DNA from: Terriglobia bacterium
GTDB taxonomy: Bacteria; Acidobacteriota; Terriglobia; Terriglobales; Acidobacteriaceae
Reading direction: 5' to 3'
DNA: 64,000 nt
NCBI GenBank assembly: GCA_020073565.1
Contig: JAIQEY010000028.1
Location: 17,220 to 81,219 of the forward strand
The translations under genes were made by a program, and so were the position numbers. The stretch's first letter is position 1; the number at the start of each line of letters is the position of its first letter. Below the pieces are notes generated by a model that saw only the letters and a list, made by a program, of their open reading frames with translations, did no database searches and was not told where the DNA came from. Of this stretch, positions 35,711-46,100 are shown one piece after another.

Positions 35711-36805
35711 CTAGTTACTTCCGGCACTCGTCGACCGTCGGCCTTCGGTGTCCCGCGTGCGCTCCAGTGCGCATTGCGCTTGCAAAGTGGCGGGCAGGTC
35801 ATGCAGACTCACGACCCGCATCGCGTGGCCCCGCTCAACGGCCGCCCGGGGCATGCCATACACCACACAAGTTTCCCGGTCCTGGGCGATGGTCAATCCT
35901 CCCGCCGCCCGGATCATACCCAAGCCCGATGCTCCGTCTTCTCCCATCCCAGTCATCAGGACGCCGATGGACTGCGGGCCGAATTCTTCTGCCACACTCC
36001 GGAACAGAACGTCCACCGAAGGACGATGTCCGTTGACCGGCGCATCTTCGGCCAGCACCGCCACATTGCCCAGCGGCATTCGCTTGACCTTCATATGGCG
36101 GTTCCCGGGACAGATCAGCACCCGCCCCGCCAGCAGCAAATCACCCGACTGCGCCTCTTTCACCCGGAGCGGGCAAGTTTCATCCAGACGCCGGGAAAAC
36201 AGTTCGGTAAATCCTTCCGGCATGTGCTGGACCACCACGATGCTCCCTGAAAACTCCGCTGGCAACTGCGAAAAAACGTACTGCAACGCGTTCGGACCAC
36301 CCGTCGAAACACCGATGGCGACGATCTGCGTCGGTGCGGCCGGGCCCTGCTTGTCAGGAGCAGGCGGCGGATCGGCGTCGGGCAGGTACTGCACGCTGAC
36401 CCGGCGGCTTTGGGCGGCCGCCCGGATCTTGGAGATCAGTTCATCGGCAATCTCCGGCATCCGCGCCGATACGTCGTGCGGCTTGGCTACAAAGTCAACC
36501 GCGCCCAGTGCCAGCGCCTTCAGGGTGATCGACGCCCCCGCTGTGCTGTGCGAACTTACCACCACGACCGGCAACTGCCACCGCCGCATGATTTGTTTCA
36601 GCGTGTCAATCCCGTTCAGCCCGGGCATCTCCAGATCCAGGGTGACGACCTGGGGCGCGAGTTCTTCGATCTTCCGCAGCCCAAATTGCCCATCGATGGC
36701 CGTACCCACCACCTCGATCGAGTCGGCCCGCTCGAGAATCTGAGGAATCAACTTCCGCATCAGGGCGGAATCGTCTATGACCAGCACTCGGATCGGCTTT
36801 TTCAT
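35711..36805 (-). CDS. cheB: chemotaxis methylesterase CheB
   Basis: Removes methyl groups from (and deamidates) chemoreceptors when phosphorylated; 364 residues. The receiver (about 5-125) has VLVIDDSALMRKL, Asp in VTLDLEMPGLNG and VAKPHD. The esterase domain (about 165-345) has the triad in GVSTGGP (Ser), VVVQHMPEGFT (His) and MTGMGEDGASGL (Asp). The start overlaps the cheA stop by four bases. All residues look intact. Confidence 0.96.
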   Translation of the reverse strand: MKKPIRVLVIDDSALMRKLIPQILERADSIEVVGTAIDGQFGLRKIEELAPQVVTLDLEMPGLNGIDTLKQIMRRWQLPVVVVSSHSTAGASITLKALALGAVDFVAKPHDVSARMPEIADELISKIRAAAQSRRVSVQYLPDADPPPAPDKQGPAAPTQIVAIGVSTGGPNALQYVFSQLPAEFSGSIVVVQHMPEGFTELFSRRLDETCPLRVKEAQSGDLLLAGRVLICPGNRHMKVKRMPLGNVAVLAEDAPVNGHRPSVDVLFRSVAEEFGPQSIGVLMTGMGEDGASGLGMIRAAGGLTIAQDRETCVVYGMPRAAVERGHAMRVVSLHDLPATLQAQCALERTRDTEGRRSTSAGSN

Positions 36806-38955
36806 GCTTGGCCCCCGGCCGCCCCGCGTGCCTGGAGGGCAGAGCTCTCACTCGACAGCAGGCCAGCCAGCCGCCCACCGGACCCATCCGTGCGGCCGCG
36901 CGTAAACCGATCGACCAGCGCGGTCAGGTTCAGGATCAGGACCACCCGCCCATCGCCCAGAATCGAGGCGCCGCTCACCAGATCGGTCGAGATCGATTGG
37001 TCGTCCAGCGCCTTGATGACCAGTTCTTCTTCCCCCTCCAGCGCGTCCACGATCAGACCAAACTTCCGGTCGGCGCTATTGATGACCAGCACGAAAGCTT
37101 TGTGGCGGGCGGACGCGGGTCCTGCCTCGGGCGCTCGTCCCAGACGCAGCAGAGGCAATACCTGGTTGCGAAGCTGCAGCACGTCGTAGTGCTCGACTTG
37201 ATGAATGTGTTCCTCAACGGTGCGGGTAATTTCCGCTACCGCGTTGAGCGGAATGGCATAGAGTCGCTGTTCGACCCGGAACAGAAGCGCTTTGATAATC
37301 GCCAAAGTCAGCGGCAGGCGCAGACGGAACGTGGTGCCTCGCCCGGCCTCGGTGTCGATCTGCACCGTCCCCTTGAGGCGTCCGAGCACGGTCTGCACGA
37401 CGTCCAGTCCGACTCCCCTTCCAGAGAGTTCCGTGATTTCTGAAGCCGTGGAGAAACCCGGTTGGAAGATCAGCTCCAGCGTTTCTGCTTCCGAGAGCCG
37501 GGTGGCCTGTTCTGCGCTTAACAGGCCCTGGGTCAGCGCGCGCTGCCGGACTTTGTCCGCGTCAATTCCATGTCCGTCGTCGCTGACTTCGACCACCACC
37601 TGGTTTCCCTGGTGATAAGCGTTCAGACGAAGCGTACCCTGAGCACGTTTGCCGCTGCGAACCCGTTCTTCAGCGGACTCGATCCCATGGCCGACCGCGT
37701 TGCGCACCAGGTGCGTCAGCGGCTCTGCGATCGCATCCAGAATGCCCTTGTCCAGATCCGTGTCTCCGCCCTTCACCACCAGTTCGACCTGCTTGCCGCA
37801 CTGCAGGCCGACGTCTCGTACGATCCGCGGGAAGCGCCGGAAGAGTTGATCGACCGGCACCATCCGGATCTTCATGACCGAACGCTGCAGGTCGTTCAAC
37901 ACGCGCGCCTGGAAGGCCATCGCATCGGAGAACTTGCCGCGCAACGGGTCCCGGGCGAAGCGCTGCGTGAAGTCGAGCAGCGTCTGCTGCAACATCGATT
38001 TCGCCAGGATCATTTCTCCGACCAGATTCAGTACACTGTCGATTCTCTCCGCGTCGACCCGCAGGACGTTGTCGGGTCCAGTGGAAACCGGCGCCGCCGT
38101 TTCTTTCACCGGCGGAACAGTGGCCTCAACGGCCGCCAGATCGGCCGGGGCCGTCGCCTGCTCAGGTTTAAGGTCAGAACTTGAGGCGGGGGTCGCGGTT
38201 CGCGCCCGCGCTTTCGTCCGCAGCGTGCCCACCCGTGCCTGCAGCGTGATGGTTGGAATCCGGCATTTTTCCCGAATCTTCTCTGCTGACTTTTCGGAAG
38301 CGAGCGCGACCTCCACACGGTCCGTGGATTCGCGGCTTCCCTCGTCCGGGTAAAAGGCAAGCACCTCACCGATAGAGGCCAGGGCAATCCGAACCAACTG
38401 GCGCGCGGCGATGGGCATGCCACAGTTCGGATCCAGTTGCACGGTCACGTGGTGCAACCGCTTGCCTTCATGAGCCGCTTGGGCGATCGCCAGCTGTTCA
38501 TACTCCGACCACCGGACAGCCTGCCGGCTCGCCACGCTCTTTTTCTCTTTGGCGCTGGCCTCCGCCCCCCCCGGATGCGCCAGCCGCGCGATCTCTTCCC
38601 GCAGAGACTGGATGCTGGGCAGTTTCTTGTTCTCCCGGTACGCTTCCAGCAGGGCCGAAAATACATCGGCAGCGCGCAGGGCAACCGCCGGAACCGATGC
38701 GGCTGCGGCCGTCTTCTCCAGTCCTAGCACGTCTTCAAATTCGTGTGCCAGTTCGCTCAGTTCACGGAACCCGCAGGCCGCCGAGTCTCCCTTCAGGGTG
38801 TGCACGGTGCGCCGCAAGCTGCGAATGGTCTCCGCGTCGCCGGGCGACTTCTCCAGTTGCATCGCCTGATCGTTCAGGGTCTGCACCAGTTCGCCCGCGC
38901 TTTCGAAAAACAACTCGCGCAGTTCCGCCATCCGGTCTTCCGGGGGACCCGTCAC
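36802..38955 (-). CDS. cheA: chemotaxis histidine kinase CheA
   Basis: Hub kinase of the chemosensory array, 717 residues. The N-terminal Hpt domain carries the phosphorylated His in RRTVHTLKGDSAACG (about residue 52). A variable linker follows, then the dimerisation helix and ATPase domain (HLVRNAVGHGIE, VEVSDDGHGID, SGRGVGLDVV, GRGTTFRLRLPLT). The C-terminal CheW-like regulatory domain (about 575-700) has AIPLNAVAEITRTVEEHIHQ. No CheY-binding P2 domain is obvious. It overlaps cheR and cheB by four bases each, so the three are translated together. Confidence 0.96.
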   Translation of the reverse strand: MTGPPEDRMAELRELFFESAGELVQTLNDQAMQLEKSPGDAETIRSLRRTVHTLKGDSAACGFRELSELAHEFEDVLGLEKTAAAASVPAVALRAADVFSALLEAYRENKKLPSIQSLREEIARLAHPGGAEASAKEKKSVASRQAVRWSEYEQLAIAQAAHEGKRLHHVTVQLDPNCGMPIAARQLVRIALASIGEVLAFYPDEGSRESTDRVEVALASEKSAEKIREKCRIPTITLQARVGTLRTKARARTATPASSSDLKPEQATAPADLAAVEATVPPVKETAAPVSTGPDNVLRVDAERIDSVLNLVGEMILAKSMLQQTLLDFTQRFARDPLRGKFSDAMAFQARVLNDLQRSVMKIRMVPVDQLFRRFPRIVRDVGLQCGKQVELVVKGGDTDLDKGILDAIAEPLTHLVRNAVGHGIESAEERVRSGKRAQGTLRLNAYHQGNQVVVEVSDDGHGIDADKVRQRALTQGLLSAEQATRLSEAETLELIFQPGFSTASEITELSGRGVGLDVVQTVLGRLKGTVQIDTEAGRGTTFRLRLPLTLAIIKALLFRVEQRLYAIPLNAVAEITRTVEEHIHQVEHYDVLQLRNQVLPLLRLGRAPEAGPASARHKAFVLVINSADRKFGLIVDALEGEEELVIKALDDQSISTDLVSGASILGDGRVVLILNLTALVDRFTRGRTDGSGGRLAGLLSSESSALQARGAAGGQA

Positions 38956-39854
38956 ACTTTCACCTCAATACGCTGGTAGGCGGTTCCGCTGTTGCGATGG
39001 ACCATCTGGAATCTTTCCGTCAGTCCCAGCAGGCTTTCCGCGTGGCCGACGAAAAGAAATCCATTCGAATTCAGGCAGCGATAGAACTTCTCGACCAACC
39101 GCTTCTGTTCCGCCTCGTCGAAATACATCATCACGTTGCGGCAAAAGATCACATCGTTGCGCTGCGGCAGGTATTCCGTCTTCAGATTGTGAAAGTCAAA
39201 GTGCACCAGTTCCTTGACCGTCTTTTTCGTGATGTAGCGGTCGCCCACTTTATCGAAGTAGCGCAGGCGGTAGCCATAGTCGACCCCGGCCATCTGATGC
39301 TCGGGGTACGAACCCTCCTGCGCCGCGCGCAAGACCGAGTAGCTGATGTCGCTCGCCAGGATCTCGACGCGCCAGGGTGCGGGAACGATTGGTTTCGGCA
39401 GCGGGGAGTCGCCCGGCACCGGGTTGCGCATGTGGTAATAGGAGAGCGCATCGGCCACCAGCATGGCGAGCGTGTAGGGCTCTTGCCCGGTCGAGCAGCC
39501 CGCGCTCCAGATCCGCAAGCTGTGGTCCCGGCGCTCCTGCTTGCGCTGCAGAATGGCTTCCAGGATGTCCCGCTGGAACAAATCGAGTTGTGCTTTGTTG
39601 CGGAAGAAGCTGGTTTCGTTGACCGTCAGATTTTCCACCAGCCGCGAGAGTTCCTGCTTTCCCTGGTTGCTGATCAACAACCGGTAGTAGCTGTAAAACG
39701 AATCCAGCTGGCACTCCCGGAGACGCCGTTGCAGCCGGTCCTGAAGGAAGGAGGTGCGCCGTTCATCGAAGTGCATGCCGCACTCCTGGTACACCAGGGT
39801 CTGCAGCAGCTTCAATTCCGCGTCCGTGATGGCAGGCATTTCGCTTGAGTTCAT
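38952..39854 (-). CDS. cheR: chemoreceptor methyltransferase CheR
   Basis: S-adenosylmethionine-dependent methylation of receptor glutamates, 300 residues. The N-terminal helical domain (about 10-75) precedes NLTVNETSFFRNKAQLD, the SAM site IWSAGCSTGQEPYTLAM and ASDISYSVLRAA. Later come DVIFCRNVMMYFDEAEQKRL and LFVGHAESLLGL. Standard length without TPR extension. The MCP of this cluster lacks a C-terminal CheR-tethering pentapeptide. Confidence 0.95.
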   Translation of the reverse strand: MNSSEMPAITDAELKLLQTLVYQECGMHFDERRTSFLQDRLQRRLRECQLDSFYSYYRLLISNQGKQELSRLVENLTVNETSFFRNKAQLDLFQRDILEAILQRKQERRDHSLRIWSAGCSTGQEPYTLAMLVADALSYYHMRNPVPGDSPLPKPIVPAPWRVEILASDISYSVLRAAQEGSYPEHQMAGVDYGYRLRYFDKVGDRYITKKTVKELVHFDFHNLKTEYLPQRNDVIFCRNVMMYFDEAEQKRLVEKFYRCLNSNGFLFVGHAESLLGLTERFQMVHRNSGTAYQRIEVKV

Positions 39855-39874
39855 GATGTCTTCAAGGGGTACAC

Positions 39875-40387
39875 TTACTTGCCGGCCGACGCGCCTTGCG
39901 TGGCCGCCTTGCCGTTGCCGCTTGCGCCTGCCTCGGGTGCGGCTGCGCTCTTTCCGGTTTCCCGCACGGCCAGCACTTTATTGATATCCAGCAGAATAAT
40001 GAGCCGGCCATTGTACTTGCCGAGACCGGTGACGCAATCCAGTCCTCCCTCCTGCATCATGGCCGGCGCGCTTTCGATTTCGGTTTCGGAAATCTTTAAG
40101 ACCTCGGAGGCCGAGTCCACGATCATTCCCACCAGCCGTCCCCGATGTTCCACCACCAGAATGCGATTGCGCCGGTCGAGCGCGGTGGCTGGTTTGCCAA
40201 AGCGTTTGCGCAGGTCCACCACCGACACGATCTTGCCGCGCAGGTTGATGACCCCTTCCAGATAATCGGGGGCGTCCGGCACAGCGGTGATCTCCGGCAC
40301 GCGCACGATCTCGTGCAACGCTTTGATGGGGATGCCGTAACTCTCGCGCCCCACGCGGAAGCCAACGATTTGCGTTTCCCGGCTCAT
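39875..40387 (-). CDS. cheW: chemotaxis adaptor CheW
   Basis: SH3-like adaptor bridging the chemoreceptor and CheA, 170 residues. Signatures: IVGFRVGRESYGIPIKALHE, LEGVINLRGKIVSVVDLRKR and GLGKYNGRLIILLDINKVL. The C-terminal ~25 residues are Ala/Gly-rich and probably disordered. It lies 11 bases after the MCP gene and 20 before cheR. Confidence 0.95.
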   Translation of the reverse strand: MSRETQIVGFRVGRESYGIPIKALHEIVRVPEITAVPDAPDYLEGVINLRGKIVSVVDLRKRFGKPATALDRRNRILVVEHRGRLVGMIVDSASEVLKISETEIESAPAMMQEGGLDCVTGLGKYNGRLIILLDINKVLAVRETGKSAAAPEAGASGNGKAATQGASAGK

Positions 40388-40398
40388 CGCGGCTCCAA

Positions 40399-42366
40399 TC
40401 AGCGTGCTCCGGCCGCCGCTTGGCGGGCGGAGCCCCGGGGTGCGCTGGCGTCGTCGCCAGGCCGCAGCGAAAAGCTGTCCATCGATTCCAGCAATCCGCG
40501 CGACATCTTCGACATCTGGTCAGAGGACGCGGCCAGTTCGGTCGAGCCCGACGTCGAGGTTTGCACCAGTTCGCGCATCCGCTCCATGGCCTTCACCACC
40601 GCCTGCGCTCCGGAAGCTTGTTCTTCCACAGCCGAGTTAATCTCGTGGGTAATCTCGTTCAGCCGCGTGGTCGCGCGCGCAATCTGCGACGAACCGTGCG
40701 ACTGCTCATTGGTGGCTGCCCCGATTTCCTGCGCGAACTTGTATACCTCAGTGACCACGTTCGAGATCTTTCGCAGCGCGGCATTCAGTTCCTGCCCCAG
40801 GTTCAGCCCTTCGTTCACGATGGTCGTGCTCTTTTCCATATTGTCGACCGCTTTGCGAGCCTCTTTCTGAATGCTCTGGATCAGTTCGGAAATCTCTTTG
40901 GTCGACTGCGCCGACTTCTCCGCCAGCTTGCGCACTTCGTCGGCCACCACCGCAAATCCCAGCCCGTGTTCGCCGGCGCGCGCCGCTTCGATGGCCGCGT
41001 TCAGCGCCAGCAGGTTGGTCTGCTCCGCCAGGTCGTCGATCACTTCGATGATCTTGCCGATGTCGTCGGCCCGCGTGCCCAGGGCGTCGATGATCTCGCC
41101 TGAGGAACGGATCGTCGTATTGATCCGGTTCAGTCCGTCGGTCGCCTTCTCCATCGTTCCGATGCCGCTATGCACTTCTTCCCGAGAGCGGTTGGAAATG
41201 TCGAGCAGCACTTTGGCCGTGTCCGCCACCCGCTGGATGGACGTCACCATCTGGTCGATCGACACCGAGGTCTCGCTAACGCTCGAGGCTTGTGTCTGCG
41301 TGCTCTTCACCATGTTTTGCACGTTCACGCTCATCTCGTGCATGGTGCTGGTAACCTCATCAATCGCGGAAGACGTCTGTAGGGCGGTGCGCGCGGTTTC
41401 GTCGGAAGCGGTCGCCACCTGCGAGGATGCGCTCGCCACCTGCGAGGCGGCGTCGCGCACGTTGCGTACCAGTCCTCGCAGCCCTTCGACCATACGCATG
41501 AAAGCGTTGGCCAGGGTATCGTTGGCCGAACGCGGGTGAACTGCGACCGACAAGTCTCCCCCCGCAATGGCCTCGGACACCGATGCCATCTCTTTGAGGT
41601 ACTTCACCATGGAGTCGAAAGTACGCGCCAGCTGCCCGATTTCGTCTTGTCCGCGCACATCGATGGTGTGCTCCAGATCGCCCGATTCGCCGATCTGGCG
41701 CGCGACATGCATCAGGCGGTTCAGCGGTTCCGAGATTCCTTGCGCGGTCCGGTACGCCACCGCCACGCCTAGACCGAGGGCGAGCAACGAACTGAAGACC
41801 GCGATAAAAATGGTCGCCGTCGCCGCCACTTCATCGGAGCGGCGCTGCTGGTCCAGTTGGTTGCGGTTCATGGTATCGACTTGGTCTAGCACGTCGCTGG
41901 ATCGCGTCACCCAGGAGTTAGGGTCTTTCTGGAGATAGAAGATCTGCAATTCGGCCACGGTGGCATTCCCGCTGTCGACCTGGCGACGTTTCTCGACTAG
42001 AGGGCTGGCAAACTCGTTGTCCCAGTTCTGCTCCAATTGCTGCACTTTCTCGAGATTGCTGCGCTGTTGATCGGAGTTGACCAGTTCCTGGGCGTGGTGC
42101 AGGCGGTCGCCCAGCAGCCGCAAGCCATCGTTCATCTTTTCCACATCCCGAGTGTCGCCGCTGAGCAGGTAATTCTGCAGGTGCAGACGATTCTGCATCA
42201 TTTCGAAACGGACGGCCGAGGTCGCCTCGGCCATATCAATCGAGCGCTGCGCGGCCGCTTTGGTCTCATGTTCGCGCCGGACTGCAAGCAGGTTCACCGC
42301 CAGCAGAACCAGGACCGTGGCCAGGATGATGCCGAAATTCAGATACAGCTTCTTGCCGATATTCAT
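40399..42366 (-). CDS. methyl-accepting chemotaxis protein (CHASE3-like, HAMP)
   Basis: Transmembrane chemoreceptor of about 655 residues. Two spans ([20 protein letters not shown] near the start; [20 protein letters not shown] near 195-215) flank a helical periplasmic sensor resembling CHASE3 ([20 protein letters not shown]). HAMP follows ([19 protein letters not shown]), then a long signalling coiled coil with tip [42 protein letters not shown] at 42366 was chosen for AAGGAAG upstream. It is the only receptor in the cluster; the ligand is unknown. Confidence 0.94.
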   Translation of the reverse strand: MNIGKKLYLNFGIILATVLVLLAVNLLAVRREHETKAAAQRSIDMAEATSAVRFEMMQNRLHLQNYLLSGDTRDVEKMNDGLRLLGDRLHHAQELVNSDQQRSNLEKVQQLEQNWDNEFASPLVEKRRQVDSGNATVAELQIFYLQKDPNSWVTRSSDVLDQVDTMNRNQLDQQRRSDEVAATATIFIAVFSSLLALGLGVAVAYRTAQGISEPLNRLMHVARQIGESGDLEHTIDVRGQDEIGQLARTFDSMVKYLKEMASVSEAIAGGDLSVAVHPRSANDTLANAFMRMVEGLRGLVRNVRDAASQVASASSQVATASDETARTALQTSSAIDEVTSTMHEMSVNVQNMVKSTQTQASSVSETSVSIDQMVTSIQRVADTAKVLLDISNRSREEVHSGIGTMEKATDGLNRINTTIRSSGEIIDALGTRADDIGKIIEVIDDLAEQTNLLALNAAIEAARAGEHGLGFAVVADEVRKLAEKSAQSTKEISELIQSIQKEARKAVDNMEKSTTIVNEGLNLGQELNAALRKISNVVTEVYKFAQEIGAATNEQSHGSSQIARATTRLNEITHEINSAVEEQASGAQAVVKAMERMRELVQTSTSGSTELAASSDQMSKMSRGLLESMDSFSLRPGDDASAPRGSARQAAAGAR

Positions 42367-42389
42367 TACGCTTCCTTTCTCAGTCAGCG

Positions 42390-42731
42390 TCATTGGGCTG
42401 AATCGAAATGGAACTCCACAATTCCTGTGGTCTCTTCATTGCTGGTCTCGTACCGCCACTTCTTGACCGCGTCCAGAACCGCGTTGGCCAGCACCGGGTG
42501 CCCTCCCACCAGCTTCGCGCTCTTGACGGTGCCGTTCGCGGCCACCGTAATCTCAACTTTCACCACTCCGGTTATCGCCATCCGCCGCGCCAAGTCCGGA
42601 TACGCAGGCGCGATTTTGCTCTTTACTTTCCGGCTCAGCTCTCCTTGTCCCCAAGCCGAACCAGCACTCCCTGCGGCACATGCGCTGATCAGCAGCCCCG
42701 CTGCCCACCGTCTTAAGCCTCGAAAAGACAC
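42390..42731 (-). CDS. TonB C-terminal-domain protein, possible lipoprotein
   Basis: Small exported protein of about 113 residues. The N-terminus ([18 protein letters not shown]) has an ISAC lipobox. The rest is a TonB C-terminal-type domain: [54 protein letters not shown] at 42731 follows GGAGGGTGG at good spacing; an earlier GTG (42782) lacks one. It lacks the long Pro-rich spacer of true TonB, so energy transduction is doubtful. First gene of the che operon, 23 bases before the MCP start. Confidence 0.75.
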   Translation of the reverse strand: MSFRGLRRWAAGLLISACAAGSAGSAWGQGELSRKVKSKIAPAYPDLARRMAITGVVKVEITVAANGTVKSAKLVGGHPVLANAVLDAVKKWRYETSNEETTGIVEFHFDSAQ

Positions 42732-43108
42732 AGTTCCACCCTCCGTCCCTTGGACTGCTACCAACCGCCCGTGCACGGCCACTACCAGTAAGTGGCTCTG
42801 GGTTCCCTCCGATCATTACTTTGGTTTGGCGTTCAAGTAATTGAAAAGCAAACTGTTAACTCAATCCCTTCGAGCCTCAGCAAACTCCCCACCCGCCCAG
42901 GCGCTGGCCCCATGCGAAACTTCTAATTTCGGTCGCAGAGTGAGACACCGGAGCCAAGTTTGTTACGTTTAACACTTGAACACCCGGTACCATGTATTCC
43001 CTTGACTCAATTTGAGAATCAAGCGTACGTTTTAAGCTGTAATCCAATTGTTTTCAATTGCTTAGCTTTCTGTCGGGGGATGGGCTGACAAGCATCAACG
43101 GGAACTCG
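42732..43108. other. divergent regulatory region between che operon and kinase operon
   Basis: About 380 bases, notably lower in GC than its surroundings near 42840-43060. It should hold the promoters of both operons. One candidate is listed at 43002; nothing coding was found. Confidence 0.5.
43002..43031 (+). promoter_or_regulatory. candidate sigma-70-type promoter with palindrome
   Basis: TTGACT (43002-43007), 18-base spacer, then TACGTT (43026-43031). The spacer holds CTCAA-T-TTGAG, part of an imperfect palindrome TTGACTCAATTTGAGAATCA plus A that could be an operator. The -10 is poor, so this is a weak call. Confidence 0.3.
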
Positions 43109-46100
43109 GTGGCTGAGAAGGCGTCTCACTCTGAGGAGACTTTCCAGAAGCTGTTGCTGGAGCTTTCTCGCGCAGCTTTCCAGAACAGCGATGCGGACCA
43201 ACTCATGCTCTCGTTCTGCCAGCAGACGCGCCAGTTCTTTCATGCCGGCGGCGCCTACTTTTGGAGGCGTACTTCCGAGGGGGATCTGGTGGGCGCCCAG
43301 GCCGACGGGCTCAATGCAGGTCGCTTTCGCGGCCTGCGACTCCGTGCCGGAGATCAGGCCGTGGGGTTCGAGGCCATTCACAGCCGGCGGACTGTCTTCC
43401 ACAACCAGGTGGAAATGGCCCGCTATCCGAAGCTCTCGCAGTTTCCCGCGACCTCGGTGATGGCCGCTCCTCTGATCGTGTCCAACGAAATTGTGGGCAC
43501 GATCACCTTGCAGTACGACAGGCCGGATGTCCGCTTTGACGAGGATTCCGCCGCCAAAGCCACGATCCTTGCGACTCAGTTCGGGACCGCGCTGGAAGCG
43601 CTCCGCCTTAACCAGCTCTCCCGCGAAGAGCGCCGCCGGGCCATGATCATGGCCGAAGCTGCGACTGCGTTGCACAGCCTGCCTGACACCTCCGCCGTCA
43701 TGGAGAGCATTGCCGACCGGTTGCGGGTTCTGCTGCATTCACCGATCGTGCTCATTTTTGTCCAGCAGGAAGGCTCGTTCCGTCTCCGTGCGGTGTCGAC
43801 CGAAACTCCCTCCCTGGCGCGCGTTATCCGCTCCCGTTCCGAGGCCAACCATCTGCGGCCGGCACTCGAGATTGCCGTCCGCGCGGTCGCCGCCAGCGAG
43901 CGGATTACAGTGAGCATCGATGGGGCGTCTCATTTTGGCAACGACTCCCCGCCCGGCGTACTGGTTGCGGCGCCCTTTCGCACCTCGCGTTCCCACGGCG
44001 CTATTCTTGTCTATCCGCGCTCCAACAGCCCGTTTACGCAAGAGGACAAGGCGCTGGTCTCCGCCCTAGCCGGATTCGGCGCGGTGGCGATCGCCAACGC
44101 TGAGTTGTACGGCACGGCCCGTGCCCAGGCGCAGGAACTGCACGAGATCCTGGAGATCTCCTTCGAACTGAGTTCTGCCGGAAGGCTCGACCAGTTCATG
44201 CAGACGTCGGTCGTCCGCGCGGCCAGCTTCCTCGGGTTTGGGCGCTGCTTCATCGGACTGCTGGAGAATGACCGATTCCACATCCGGTGGGGATTTGAGA
44301 AAGGCGCCGCACGCCCGGTGGAGATTCCTCTTTATGAGGGCGTGGCCACGCGCTCCCTTCGGCAAAAAGACGTTTTCGTCACCGAGGATGCCTCGAAAGT
44401 GGCGGGCGCTAATCTGGATTTTGTGACTGCCTACAGGATCCGCCAGCTCCTGGCGGTACCGCTGCTGGGCTCGAATGGCGAGGTCCTGGGCATGTTCGGT
44501 GTGCTGGATCGCCTCGAACACGGACCCATCAACCAGGAAGACATCCGCCGCGCGCGTGCCCTGGCGGCTCAGCTGGCCATCGCGCTTGAACTCACCCGCA
44601 ACCTGCATCAGTCCGAACAAAACCGCCGCCGCGCGGAGGCGCTGGTTGCGCTCGCACTCGACTTGAATACGGTCCTCCAACTGCCCGGCTTCACGCGCAA
44701 TTTCGCCCTGCGCGCCTCCCACCTTCTCGGAGGCCGCGCCGTGGCCCTCAGTTTTTTCCAGGGTTCCGAATGCGAGACTCTGTTGTTCTGCGGCGCCTCG
44801 GAGGTTGAAGACAAGCCTCTACTTCTCCGCTTCAATTTGGCTCTCAGCGGGGCGCTTGCGAAATCCAGCACCGACGTGGTTTTCGCGTCGGCGAAGGAAC
44901 TCCTGGGAACTGCTCTCGCCTCCGAATTGGGTTGGAGCGACTGCACGCTGGTCCGGCTGGCGGGCACATCCGGAGATCTCATCGGCGTTCTCTGTCTGGC
45001 CGACCGCGGAACCGCTCCGACTGCCGAAGATCGCCAGCTCCTGCGCGCCGTCGCCGGCCACGCCAGTGTCGCTCTGGAGAATGCCTGCCTGTTTACGCGC
45101 ATGGACCAGGCCAACCGCCATTGGATGGAAGTCTTCGACGCGATCAGCGACTTGATCGTCGTGCACGACCAGCAGCACAAGATCCTGCGCGTCAATCGCT
45201 CGCTGGCGGACTTTGTTGGCATTGCGCCGGACCAGTTGATCGGCGTTCATATGCGCGCGCTCGACGCCCTTTCAACCGGCGCTTCGCCCCACTCCTGCCC
45301 GTTCTGCCGCACGGGCGACGGCTACGAGGAATACGTGCGGTCCGTTCTCGAGCGTACCTATCTGATTTCAACCTCCCGCATCCACGCTGCCGGCAGCGCC
45401 CAGCGGCAGACCGTGCACGTTCTCAAGGACATCACCGACCGCCGCGAAGCCGAGCGCCGCTACCGCGAACTCTTCGACAACATCCAGGAAGGAATTTTTT
45501 TCTCCACTCCCGAGGGCCGCTTCATCGAGGTGAATGACGCCCTGGTTCGCATCCTTGGATATGACAGCCGCGAAGAGGTGCTCCAGCTCGACATCCCCTC
45601 GCAAGTCTATTTTTCCCCGAAGCAGCGCGAGGACATGATGGCTCTGCTCGACCTTCAGGGAGGGCTGCGCAATCAGGAAGCCGTTCTGCGCCGCAAGGAC
45701 GGATTGCCTGTCCATGTCTACGTCAACTGTTTTGCCATTCGCGATTCCAGCGGAAAGGTTCTGCAATACCGCGGCCTCATGCTCGACATCACCGGCCTTC
45801 GCAATTTCCAGATGGAGTTACAACGGGAGCGGGATTTCTCGGGCAAGGTCCTCAATCACACCCAGAGTTTGATTCTGGTTACCGGAACGGAGGGAGTCAT
45901 CAGCTACGCGAATCGGCGCTGGGGCGGCCTCGGTTTTCAGCAAGACCAGCTTCTCGGCCGCCCCTTCCCAGAACTGGCGGCGCCGGCCCGTCGCGATGCA
46001 CTGCGCCAGGCTCTGGCGGCCGTGGCCCGCGGCCAGCAGGTCGACAACTTCGATTTGCCTCTGGTTCGTGGCGATGGCGTCAGCGGTCAGTTCTCGGTCA

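Noticed and set aside
42390..42782. TonB-domain gene as a true energy-transducing TonB
   Set aside because: It lacks the membrane anchor with His and the long Pro-rich spacer, and no exbB/exbD is adjacent.
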